Source of the DNA: Neptunomonas japonica JAMM 1380
Lineage (GTDB): Bacteria > Pseudomonadota > Gammaproteobacteria > Pseudomonadales > Balneatricaceae
Direction: 5' to 3'
Length of the DNA: 64,000 nucleotides
NCBI RefSeq assembly: GCF_016592555.1
Contig: NZ_AP014546.1
Coordinates: forward strand, 372,001 to 436,000
Below, in pieces: positions 39,415 through 47,056 of this stretch. Position 1 is the first letter of the stretch. Every line of letters starts with the position of its first letter. A program made the position numbers and the translations under genes. The notes beneath the pieces were generated by a model. That model was given only the letters and a program-made list of their open reading frames with translations, made no database searches and was not told the DNA's origin.

Positions 39415-40293
39415 GTTCTACTCGCTTATTATTGGTTTTTCTTTTGTTGGTTAGCAGTACTGCTAAGTGTTCTTACTACTTGCTTTTTTTGGTATCAGAA
39501 ATCAGTTTCTTAAATCATTAAGCGGCGGCTCACGGACACTCAGTTATGAGAACAAGTAACTCAACATGGTTGTCGAAATAAATAAGAGAAGGGTTATAAG
39601 TGCTAGGTACTAGATGCTGATTTTTTATAATCACTACCGGTTGAAAATGGTATGAGCATCGAGATCTTCTTTTATTGTTATGTTCGGCTCACCAGCTAAA
39701 ACAACCTAAGGAGCAGTTTTTAAGAAGTTATTATTTACACTAAAAAACATAATAACAAATCGTAAATATTTAACATTTCATCAGTTTTATTTATATTTGT
39801 GTTTGGAGCTGTGTGCGTTCTCATTCGTTATTGAAATTGAGTATTTACCGAGGTAGTCAATTGATGAGGCTTGTTAGCTTGGTGTTAAACCTAACGAAGG
39901 TAAGGTGACAATGTGTGGTTATCTGAGGTATTCGCTTTTAACTCTCTATTTTTGCTAAAGCATGTTTTCTTCGGCTCCATCGAAGTGATCTTTTCTCTTT
40001 CATTAATAAAATAATCCACTAGCGCCTATTCAGAACCCTGCTGCTATAGAAACACGCAATTACATAGTGCTCTTATTAAAATGCTGTTGGTGGGAAGGGG
40101 CATAGCGTAAAAAATAACATAAGAAAAACTTATATAATCAAATATTTTTTAGAATTGTATCTATATTAAGTTTGTTTACACTGAATGAATCAGCGTCCTG
40201 TGATATTGGCAATTGAGTTGTTACAGCAGCTTTATGTTCTTCGTCGCAGCCGTTGCTGAAACCTATAAAAACAAGAAACATTCGGGTAGCAAA
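39415..40293. other. 879-base intergenic region between divergent ridA and tctB
   Basis: This AT-rich gap is the longest non-coding stretch in the window. I see a 16-base palindrome near ridA, a perfect TATAAT at 40133-40138 with no good -35 (fitting an activator-dependent promoter for tctBAC), and a tiny frame at 39911-39958 (15 codons, AAGGTG just upstream) followed by a CTTCG/CGAAG stem near 39969. No longer protein or known RNA is apparent. It probably carries promoters and operators for both operons, or decayed sequence. Confidence 0.5.
39451..39466. promoter_or_regulatory. Perfect 16-base palindrome upstream of ridA
   Basis: TTAGCAGTACTGCTAA reads the same on both strands. It lies 37 bases upstream of the ridA start, where an operator overlapping the promoter would be expected. 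The binding protein is unknown; the nearby LysR regulator is one candidate. Confidence 0.4.
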
Positions 40294-40758
40294 ATGGATA
40301 GAAGAAAGATAGACGTCGTATTATCGACATTTTTGATTATTGTTTCTTTGATCATCTTAACCAACAACAACTTAGTTGAAGGTGGTGCTGAAAGTGATCT
40401 AGGATCCATGTTTTTACCTCGTGTCGTAGCAGGGTTGATCATCCTCTTTTCCGCGACTATCGCTATCCAATCTCTAATGAAACTGTCAAAAGGCACCAAG
40501 ATTGAAGATTTGGAGCTGATCAGTACTGATGGTTTCTCCGGTATCTTTATTTATATAGGGATCTTTATTGTTTATTGGCTTGCCGTGCCTTACGTAGGTT
40601 TTCTGGTGGCAACTCCCTTTATTATGATCGCTGTTGCCATACTCCTTGGAGGTCGCAACTGGGTTCCTATTATCGCTATGTCTGTTATCACCCCTGTACT
40701 GATTGATTATGGGTCTAAAGAGTTCCTGCGAGTCTACTTGCCAACTTGGGCCTTTTAA
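40294..40758 (+). CDS. tctB: Tripartite tricarboxylate transporter small membrane subunit TctB
   Basis: The 154-residue protein has four predicted membrane helices (near 8-26, 42-60, 78-115, 120-145) and the TctB-like LGSMFLPRVVAGLIILF stretch. TctB is the small membrane subunit of the binding-protein-dependent TTT importer, driven by ion gradients. I chose the ATG at 40294 (MDRRKID); the frame is open to 40213, but that extension is polar. tctA follows 14 bases later. Confidence 0.85.
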   Translation: MDRRKIDVVLSTFLIIVSLIILTNNNLVEGGAESDLGSMFLPRVVAGLIILFSATIAIQSLMKLSKGTKIEDLELISTDGFSGIFIYIGIFIVYWLAVPYVGFLVATPFIMIAVAILLGGRNWVPIIAMSVITPVLIDYGSKEFLRVYLPTWAF

Positions 40759-40772
40759 GGGGAGTAAATCAG

Positions 40773-42293
40773 ATGTTTGATAATATTATTAGTGGTTTCT
40801 CTTCTATTTTGGCAATAGGCCCCATTTTGGGCATTATTGCGGGCGTAATCATCGGCATTATTTTTGGTGCTATTCCTGGTATCTCCGCGATTATGGCGAT
40901 CGCTATCATTTTGCCGATGACTTTTTATGTCGATCCAATCATTGGTATCACCATGTTATTGGCTGTATATAAAGCCGGTATTTATGGTGGGTCGATCTCA
41001 GCTATCTTGATCAATACGCCGGGAGCTGCAGCCTCATTTCTGACCGCTCAAGATGGTCATGCACTGACGAAAGCAGGCAAGGCTGGCAAGGCACTTGATA
41101 TGTCGCTATTTGCCTCGGTCACAGGTGAGATGTTGGCAACATTAGTGCTGATTTTAGTGGCGGCTCCGATCTCTCTGATCTCATTGCAGGCAGGCCCTAT
41201 AGAGAAAGTATTCCTGCTGCTGTTTGCTTTTACCGTTATAGGTTCTATGGCGGGAGAGTCACTCCCTCGTGGCTTGTTATCGTGCTGTCTGGGTATGCTG
41301 TTTGCAATGGTTGGTATGTCTACCATTACGGGGGCTGCACGCTTCACTTTTGGCTATACCGAACTGATGGGTGGTTTTACCTTTACGCCCATGCTAATTG
41401 GTATCTTGGTTATGCCTGAGGTGTTCAATGTTATTAAACGGCGTTTAGTTCCTCATCATGAGATGACGATTACTCATTCTCCTAATCCTGCTGATAATCG
41501 CATTAGTTTTAAAGAATTTCGAAATGTGTTCAGCACCATTTTAAAGTCCAGTGGCATTGGTACTTTTGTAGGGGCGCTGCCAGGCTTGGGCTCTAGTACA
41601 GCTGCCTTTATTGCCTATGGTGAAGCAAAGCGTACTGCTAAAAAGCCTGAAGAGTACGGTAAGGGTTCAGTCGAAGGTATTGCGGCTGCCGAGTCTGCTA
41701 ATAATGCAGTATGTGGCTCTAGCATGATTCCAATGCTGACATTGAGCATACCTGGTGATGATGTGGCAGCCTTGCTAATGGGCGCCTTTTTGATTCATGG
41801 TCTGACACCCGGCCCTATGATCTTTTTTGAACACACTGAAATTATCTACGCGATTTTTGCAGGTTTCTTGATTACTGATCTCTTCCTTTTGGTGATAGCA
41901 CGCACTGGCTTCAAATTCTTCGTGAAGATGGCGTCGTTGCGCCGCTACTATATTTTCCCTTGTGTAACTGTGTTTGCTTTCACCGGTGCCTTCACCGCTG
42001 GGCAAAATATGGATGACATTCTGGTTCTTATTGCTTTCACCGTGATGGGCTACGGCATGAGACTGGTTGGGTTAAATCCGGCGGTATTTATTATCGGCTT
42101 TATTCTGACACCGTTTCTAGAGCAAAACTTAGATCAGGCAATGTCGATCGTTGGCACTGATTATTATTTGTTCTTTGCATCACCGTTCTCATGGGTGTTT
42201 ATCGCACTATCTGTCTTCTTTGTTTTCTCCAGTATGCGAGTAAAGCGTAAAACTGCGAATGCTACTGCTTCGGCAGAAAGTAAAGCCGCCTGA
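40773..42293 (+). CDS. tctA: Tripartite tricarboxylate transporter large membrane subunit TctA
   Basis: The 506-residue permease has about 11-12 helices. Family motifs include GIIFGAIPGISAIMAIAI near the start, YGGSISAILINTPGAAAS, and a second inverted copy GALPGLGSSTAAFIAYGEAK. The start at 40773 has AAGGGGAG nine bases upstream. The order tctB-tctA-tctC differs from the tctC-B-A order of Salmonella. Substrates in the family are citrate and other carboxylates; the neighbouring genes suggest an amino-acid-related carboxylate. Confidence 0.93.
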   Translation: MFDNIISGFSSILAIGPILGIIAGVIIGIIFGAIPGISAIMAIAIILPMTFYVDPIIGITMLLAVYKAGIYGGSISAILINTPGAAASFLTAQDGHALTKAGKAGKALDMSLFASVTGEMLATLVLILVAAPISLISLQAGPIEKVFLLLFAFTVIGSMAGESLPRGLLSCCLGMLFAMVGMSTITGAARFTFGYTELMGGFTFTPMLIGILVMPEVFNVIKRRLVPHHEMTITHSPNPADNRISFKEFRNVFSTILKSSGIGTFVGALPGLGSSTAAFIAYGEAKRTAKKPEEYGKGSVEGIAAAESANNAVCGSSMIPMLTLSIPGDDVAALLMGAFLIHGLTPGPMIFFEHTEIIYAIFAGFLITDLFLLVIARTGFKFFVKMASLRRYYIFPCVTVFAFTGAFTAGQNMDDILVLIAFTVMGYGMRLVGLNPAVFIIGFILTPFLEQNLDQAMSIVGTDYYLFFASPFSWVFIALSVFFVFSSMRVKRKTANATASAESKAA

Positions 42294-42321
42294 ACATGAA
42301 AACCAAACTTTCTTAGCTAGG

Positions 42322-42357
42322 CAGTAACTTTTTTGTTGCTGGCCTTTGCTTAAGGCC
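42322..42357 (+). other. Two RNA hairpins between tctA and tctC
   Basis: CAGTAAC, T6, GTTGCTG (42322-42341) and GGCCTT, TGCTT, AAGGCC (42341-42357) lie end to end. Neither has a following T run. Such structures between a permease gene and a binding-protein gene commonly allow unequal expression through processing or partial termination. Confidence 0.4.
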
Positions 42358-42378
42358 ATAAATCCATATGAAAACCGT

Positions 42379-42402
42379 TAAATATAAATATAAATATAAA
42401 TA
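42379..42402 (+). repeat. Hexamer tandem repeat before tctC
   Basis: Four exact copies of TAAATA stand directly before the ribosome site (GAAGGAAG) of tctC. The tract could be an unstructured AU-rich translational enhancer, or a slippage-prone repeat that changes leader length. Confidence 0.7.
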
Positions 42403-42419
42403 AATCGAAGGAAGTATGT

Positions 42420-43367
42420 ATGAAAAGTTCTAAAAAAATACTGGCAACTCTTACTGCAGCGCTAGCTGTAACATTGGCTTCTGGTGCCGCATTGGCTGAA
42501 TACCCTGAGAAACCAATCAATGTCATCGTTCCTTGGGGAGCGGGTGGTGACTCTGATTTAACGACGCGTATTTGGGCTGACGCCGTAGAAAAAGAGCTAG
42601 GTGTTCCTGTGGTTGTTATTAATAAGACAGGCGGTGGTGGTGTTGTTGGTACATCGTTCGTTGCTCGTGCAAAAAAAGATGGCTATACGTTGATTAATGC
42701 GGGTCTGAGTAACATGTTAATAACCCCTAACTTCAGCAAAACACCATACAACTTTGATAGCTTTACACCCGTAGTGAAAATGACTTCTGTACCGTTAGCG
42801 GTGGTCGTTGCAAAAGACAGCCCTTATAAGACTTTTGAAGATTTTGTTGCTGGCGCTAAGAGTAAGAGAGTAACTCAGGGATCTTGGGGTGCGACCTCTT
42901 CCGGTACGATTCAAGCCAACATTATTGCAGAACAGATGGGCTATAAAGTTAAATATGTCCATGCAAAAGGCGCTGCAAACTCTATGGTTTCAGTAGTGGG
43001 TGGTCATATTGATTCTGCTGTGTCATTCCCTCCTGCATTTGGCCCGCATGTAAAGGCTGATCGTGCACGTGCACTGGTTATGAACCAGAAAATGGATGCA
43101 TTTCCTGGTGTGCCGACATTTGCTGACTATGGCGTAAAAGGTAGCTTCGAAGGCTGGTCGGGTGTGTTTGCGCCAACAGGTGTTCCTCAGGACGTAGTTG
43201 ATAAGCTAAATGCGGCAACTGCTAAAGTAATGAAAGACCCAAAAGTGTTGGCTGCTTACCAGAATATTGGTGCAATAGTTGATTATCGTCATGGGGCAGA
43301 GTGGATTAGTGACATGAAAGAAACTTACGGCATCATGAAAGAGGCGGCTGCTAAAGTTAAGAAATAA
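42420..43367 (+). CDS. tctC: Tripartite tricarboxylate transporter binding protein TctC
   Basis: The 315-residue periplasmic receptor has a signal peptide cut after ALA (residue 26), then the TctC signature EYPEKPINVIVPWGAGGDSD and NKTGGGGVVGTSFVA. It captures the substrate for the TctAB permease. The ligand is not deducible: TctC-family proteins bind tricarboxylates, dicarboxylates, amino acids or aromatic acids. A strong ribosome site and the preceding hairpins suggest it is made in excess over the permease. Confidence 0.93.
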   Translation: MKSSKKILATLTAALAVTLASGAALAEYPEKPINVIVPWGAGGDSDLTTRIWADAVEKELGVPVVVINKTGGGGVVGTSFVARAKKDGYTLINAGLSNMLITPNFSKTPYNFDSFTPVVKMTSVPLAVVVAKDSPYKTFEDFVAGAKSKRVTQGSWGATSSGTIQANIIAEQMGYKVKYVHAKGAANSMVSVVGGHIDSAVSFPPAFGPHVKADRARALVMNQKMDAFPGVPTFADYGVKGSFEGWSGVFAPTGVPQDVVDKLNAATAKVMKDPKVLAAYQNIGAIVDYRHGAEWISDMKETYGIMKEAAAKVKK

Positions 43368-43382
43368 TAGCCGCAACTGAAT

Positions 43383-43430
43383 TTCAACGGCACTCGTGCT
43401 TTCTGGTTATCGAGCTGTCGTTGAAGTTTT
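43383..43430 (+). terminator. Terminator after tctC
   Basis: TTCAACGGCA pairs with TGTCGTTGAA (one G-U pair), enclosing a further CTCG/CGAG stem, and is followed by GTTTT. It lies 15 bases after the stop. The rest of the 309-base gap up to lysR (43431-43676) is AT-rich and shows nothing else I recognise. Confidence 0.65.
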
Positions 43431-43676
43431 CTGTTTAACTCTCTCTGCCATTCCACTCAAGACCCAAATCAGAATTTATCTACAGCCTGCGCTTCAACCC
43501 TTTTTGCTATTTCATTGCTCTCTTCTGGTTTATTGTGCGTAACTTCCTAGCTTAAAAAATGGATAACATGAACAGGTATTGAATGCTTGTATGCGTTATA
43601 TTTCTACTGAAATTATAACCAAATACTCATTTTTTAGAGTAGTTTATCAGCATATCTAATATTTAAAGGTGAAATA

Positions 43677-44609
43677 ATGAACCTCAAGCAGATGGAAGCC
43701 TTTCGGGCGGTGATGTTAAGTGGTTCGGTTTCACAGGCCGCTAAACAATTATTTCGAACTCAACCAGCAGTGAGCATGATGATTACCTCGCTGGAAAACG
43801 ATATTGGTTTTCAATTGTTTGAACGGCATAAAAAACGCCTGTATCCCACTCCTGAGGCTCACTATTTATATAAAGAAGTAGAAGCTATCTTCTCTCGTAT
43901 ACAGGATGTAAGCCAGACTGTTCAGGATATACAGAACAAGCAGTATGGTTTTCTACGCATCGGTTGTATGCCTGGGCCATCTAATTTCTTCGTGCCAGAT
44001 ATTTTGGCAGATTTTTTGGAAGATCATCCCAAGGTTCAGGCCTCATTACAGACTCGAACGTCTGATGCTGTCGTTGAGTGGGTCGCTTCCAATCAATACG
44101 ATTTGGGTCTGGCTGAAATATCCACGCATCAGTCCAAGCTAGGTAGAAATAGGCTGTTCGAATTGCCTTGTGTTTGTGCGCTACCGGCTGAACACCCGTT
44201 GGCAGAGCAGGAGGTGATTACGCCCGAGATGCTTGACGATGAGCCAATGATAACCCTGCATCCAGATCATATGATATTCCATGATTTGATGCAGCTGTTT
44301 GAAGCGGGTGGGCATCGTATGAATGTGCGTTTGCAAACCCGCTTCTTTATTCCGGCGCTTAAGTTTGTTGAGCGGGGGCTTGGTGTATCTATTGTTGACC
44401 CTATATCAGCAAGTAGTTACACCACGTACGCACAAGCTGACAAAGTTGTCTTTCGTCGCTTTCAGCCTGACGTGCATTTACGTATAGGTTTGATGTTTCC
44501 CTCGGGTAACCCGTCATCGATGATTGCCATGGAGTTTGCTGACCTACTGTGCAAGCAGATTGAAAATGTTCTTGATAACCCTGAGCAGTTCCTTGGTTGG
44601 GGTGAGTAA
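43677..44609 (+). CDS. LysR-family transcriptional regulator
   Basis: The 310-residue protein has an N-terminal winged helix-turn-helix (residues 1-60: MNLKQMEAFRAVMLSGSVSQ, with QPAVSMMITSLE as recognition helix) and a C-terminal periplasmic-binding-like effector domain (about 90-295). It resembles regulators of D-amino-acid or opine metabolism in general form. Its position after tctBAC and near ridA-dadA-racemase suggests control of both units, probably from the 879-base gap. The effector is unknown. Confidence 0.9.
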   Translation: MNLKQMEAFRAVMLSGSVSQAAKQLFRTQPAVSMMITSLENDIGFQLFERHKKRLYPTPEAHYLYKEVEAIFSRIQDVSQTVQDIQNKQYGFLRIGCMPGPSNFFVPDILADFLEDHPKVQASLQTRTSDAVVEWVASNQYDLGLAEISTHQSKLGRNRLFELPCVCALPAEHPLAEQEVITPEMLDDEPMITLHPDHMIFHDLMQLFEAGGHRMNVRLQTRFFIPALKFVERGLGVSIVDPISASSYTTYAQADKVVFRRFQPDVHLRIGLMFPSGNPSSMIAMEFADLLCKQIENVLDNPEQFLGWGE

Positions 44610-44671
44610 TGGTTCTAGTTAGGTGTTGCTGGATTGTGTGGTGTATTAAAATATTTAGCAGTGAAAACAAA

Positions 44672-44695
44672 AAAGCCTCGTATTTACGAGGCTTT
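44672..44695. terminator. Bidirectional terminator between lysR and putP
   Basis: AAAGCCTCGTA, TT, TACGAGGCTTT is an 11-base exact stem with A-rich sequence on the left and T on the right. It serves lysR (plus) and putP (minus). Confidence 0.85.
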
Positions 44696-44716
44696 ATATA
44701 GGGCTATAACTAAACT

Positions 44717-46207
44717 TTATAGCTTGCCAAGATAACTATCAAATCGCTGTTTAATTGATTCTGACGGTGCTGCGGTTACTAAGCTTACAATGATAATTGA
44801 TAGTGCCGCAAAGATAATTCCCGGAACTATTTCATAAACATCAAAGATGCCTCCACTGATCTGTTTCCAGATAACAACCGTTAAGCCACCCACAATAACA
44901 CCCGCCAATGCGCCAAAACGGTTCATGCGTTTCCAGTACAAGCTCAGGATCAGCGTTGGACCAAAAGCAGCACCAAAGCCTGCCCATGCATAAGAAACCA
45001 ATCCTAATACAGAGCTATCAGGACTCATTGCTAGCACTAGTGCTACAAGGGATAAACCTATCACAGCAATGCGACCGACCATGACAACTTGTTTTTGCGA
45101 TGCGTCTTTACGAAATACCTGTTTATAAAAGTCTTCAGCCAATGCTGAAGAAGATACCAGTAGTTGAGAATCAGCAGTACTCATAATGGCTGCAAGAATC
45201 GCGGCTAGAAGAATGCCGGCAACAACAGGGTGGAATATGGCATTGACTAGCAACATGAAGATTTTTTCGCCATCGCCTAAGTTTCCACCTAGCTGGTTGT
45301 CTACATAGATAATACCGGCAAGGCCCACTAGTATAGCGCCGACCATGGATAGCCCAGACCACACGACCGCAATACGACGAGCAGTAGATATCTCTGCATT
45401 ACTACGGACTGCTGCAAAACGTGCCAAAATATGAGGCTGGCCGAAGTAACCTAAACCCCACGCAGCTAAAGAAATAATAGCGATGGCTGTGAGTGGTTCA
45501 CCTTTGCTGTCGTTCCATATAGTGAGTAATTCAGGGTTTTTAATTTCTAGAGCAGTAAAGAGGTTAGCAAACCCACCTTCTGACTGAATAGCAATAATAG
45601 GTACAAGAATAAGCGCTGCCGCCATCAATAAGCCCTGTACTAAATCTGTCCAAGATACCGCTAAGAAACCACCAAATAAGGTATAAGACACAACACAAAC
45701 GGTGCCTATAATGACCGCGAGGGTGTAATCCAGTCCAAATACAGTTTCAAATAGTTTGCCGCCAGCAACGAGACCTGAACTTGTGTAGAACAAGAAGAAT
45801 AATAAAATAAAGAAGGCAGAAATAACCTGTAATAAGTTTGATTTGTCCTCGAAACGATTAGCAAAGAACTCGGGCAGTGTGAGTGCATCGTTTGCTTCAA
45901 TACTATAAGTACGTAGACGCTTGGCTACTAATAACCAGTTTAACCAAGTCCCTATGAGTAAGCCTGCTCCTAGCCAAATTGATTCTAAACCAGATGAAAA
46001 TGCATAGCCTGGAAGGCCTAAAAGTAACCAGCCACTCATATCTGAAGCGCCTGCCGATAATGCAGCTGGCCAAGGGCCTAGAGAACGGCCTCCCAAAAAG
46101 TAATCTGAAGAGTTTGCTGTACGTCGGTAAGCATACACACCAATGGCGAGCATGAGTCCCAGATAAATCGTAAAAGTACCAATAATGGCACCGCTATTTG
46201 CGATCAT
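44717..46207 (-). CDS. putP: Sodium/proline symporter PutP
   Basis: A sodium:solute symporter of 496 residues with about 13 helices. PutP-type blocks include SDYFLGGRSLGPWPAALSAG, ASDMSGWLLLGLPG with sodium-site residues, GYFGQPHILARF and AAILAAIMSTADSQLLVSSSA. It imports proline with sodium, in step with putA upstream on the same strand. A hairpin separates it from the PutA C-terminal domain gene. Confidence 0.95.
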   Translation of the reverse strand: MIANSGAIIGTFTIYLGLMLAIGVYAYRRTANSSDYFLGGRSLGPWPAALSAGASDMSGWLLLGLPGYAFSSGLESIWLGAGLLIGTWLNWLLVAKRLRTYSIEANDALTLPEFFANRFEDKSNLLQVISAFFILLFFLFYTSSGLVAGGKLFETVFGLDYTLAVIIGTVCVVSYTLFGGFLAVSWTDLVQGLLMAAALILVPIIAIQSEGGFANLFTALEIKNPELLTIWNDSKGEPLTAIAIISLAAWGLGYFGQPHILARFAAVRSNAEISTARRIAVVWSGLSMVGAILVGLAGIIYVDNQLGGNLGDGEKIFMLLVNAIFHPVVAGILLAAILAAIMSTADSQLLVSSSALAEDFYKQVFRKDASQKQVVMVGRIAVIGLSLVALVLAMSPDSSVLGLVSYAWAGFGAAFGPTLILSLYWKRMNRFGALAGVIVGGLTVVIWKQISGGIFDVYEIVPGIIFAALSIIIVSLVTAAPSESIKQRFDSYLGKL

Positions 46208-46285
46208 TTACCATACCTCGTGTTGAGTCTAAGAGTTATTATTAGAATCGGCCTATTTTGGAGAGGGCGAAAATAAGCCGTGGAT

Positions 46286-46329
46286 CATACGCTTACCGTT
46301 ATACTTTTGGATATGACGATAAGCATATT
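46286..46329 (-). other. RNA hairpin between the PutA domain gene and putP
   Basis: In the minus-strand transcript the arms at 46327-46312 and 46303-46288 pair over 16 bases with three G-U pairs. The three differences between arms are all C/A in the plus strand, so the fold fits RNA of the minus strand better. There is no U run. It may attenuate putP expression or protect the putA message. Confidence 0.5.
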
Positions 46330-46335
46330 TTGAGG

Positions 46336-47043
46336 TTACGAGTCGCTTTTGCCACCAAGCTCCAATAACGTCGCATTACCTCCAACCGCAGTGGTGTTCA
46401 CTGAGAGAGTGCTTTCTGTGACAAAACGCCAAGGATAATCAAGGCTAGTTAATGTCGGATAAGTATTAAAATCTGTTTCTGTAATGAGTTGCGCTAGCAT
46501 GCCGTCGCGTTGTGCTAGTTGTGTATTGAGCGCTATTACATCGGCATCTGATCCACAAAAAGCATAGGCATGAAAGGCTTCATGGCTGGCTAGCTCTTCT
46601 ATTGATGCACAGCTGATTTGAACGGTATCAGGTGTAATTCCTGCATTCAGTAATACTGAATGCAGTCGATGCATATATTTATTGGATGACTGCAGAACCA
46701 CTGCATTTCCGGTTGCTAGTGCTGTGAATAACTGTGCAGCTATCGCTGCCTCATACGCCAGAGTCGTCTTATCATCTTCTGAATGTGGGGGGGCTGAGCA
46801 AATGCCGATAAGCCCGCGGCCACTCCAATGTAGGCTGTTAGCTTCGCCTGTAGGTCCTGGTAAATGGACTGTGTCTGGCATCGAGTTAGCGATGCGTGTC
46901 AGGAGCCAAGTGACTAAAGGTTGGTTGAGCTCTGTAGCTGCGACACTAAGTAATTCCACTCGGGCTGTAGTTCCTAACGTATTCCAAGCTTCCCAGGAAG
47001 ATTCTGCCGTTTTTACAGCACTCGCTAATGTTGGGTTAGTCAT
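46336..47043 (-). CDS. Free-standing PutA C-terminal (ALDH-superfamily-like) domain
   Basis: The 235-residue protein matches the extra domain that follows the aldehyde dehydrogenase domain in long PutA proteins: HLPGPTGEANSLHW, a central LATGNAVVLQSS, and the closing TLSVNTTAVGGNATLLELG, close to the last residues of E. coli PutA as I remember them. In long PutA this tail helps cover the active site and the tunnel that carries the intermediate. The frame has its own ATG with AGGAGA six bases upstream, 13 bases after the putA stop and in another reading frame. It lacks the catalytic Cys and Glu of a dehydrogenase, so it should act with PutA. Confidence 0.85.
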   Translation of the reverse strand: MTNPTLASAVKTAESSWEAWNTLGTTARVELLSVAATELNQPLVTWLLTRIANSMPDTVHLPGPTGEANSLHWSGRGLIGICSAPPHSEDDKTTLAYEAAIAAQLFTALATGNAVVLQSSNKYMHRLHSVLLNAGITPDTVQISCASIEELASHEAFHAYAFCGSDADVIALNTQLAQRDGMLAQLITETDFNTYPTLTSLDYPWRFVTESTLSVNTTAVGGNATLLELGGKSDS

Positions 47044-47056
47044 ATTAATCTCCTGC

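Noticed and set aside
40081..40110. Sigma-54 promoter in the tctB upstream region (TGGTGGGAAGGGGCAT)
   Set aside because: Spacing and bases do not match GG-N10-GC with the conserved TGGCAC and TTGC blocks.
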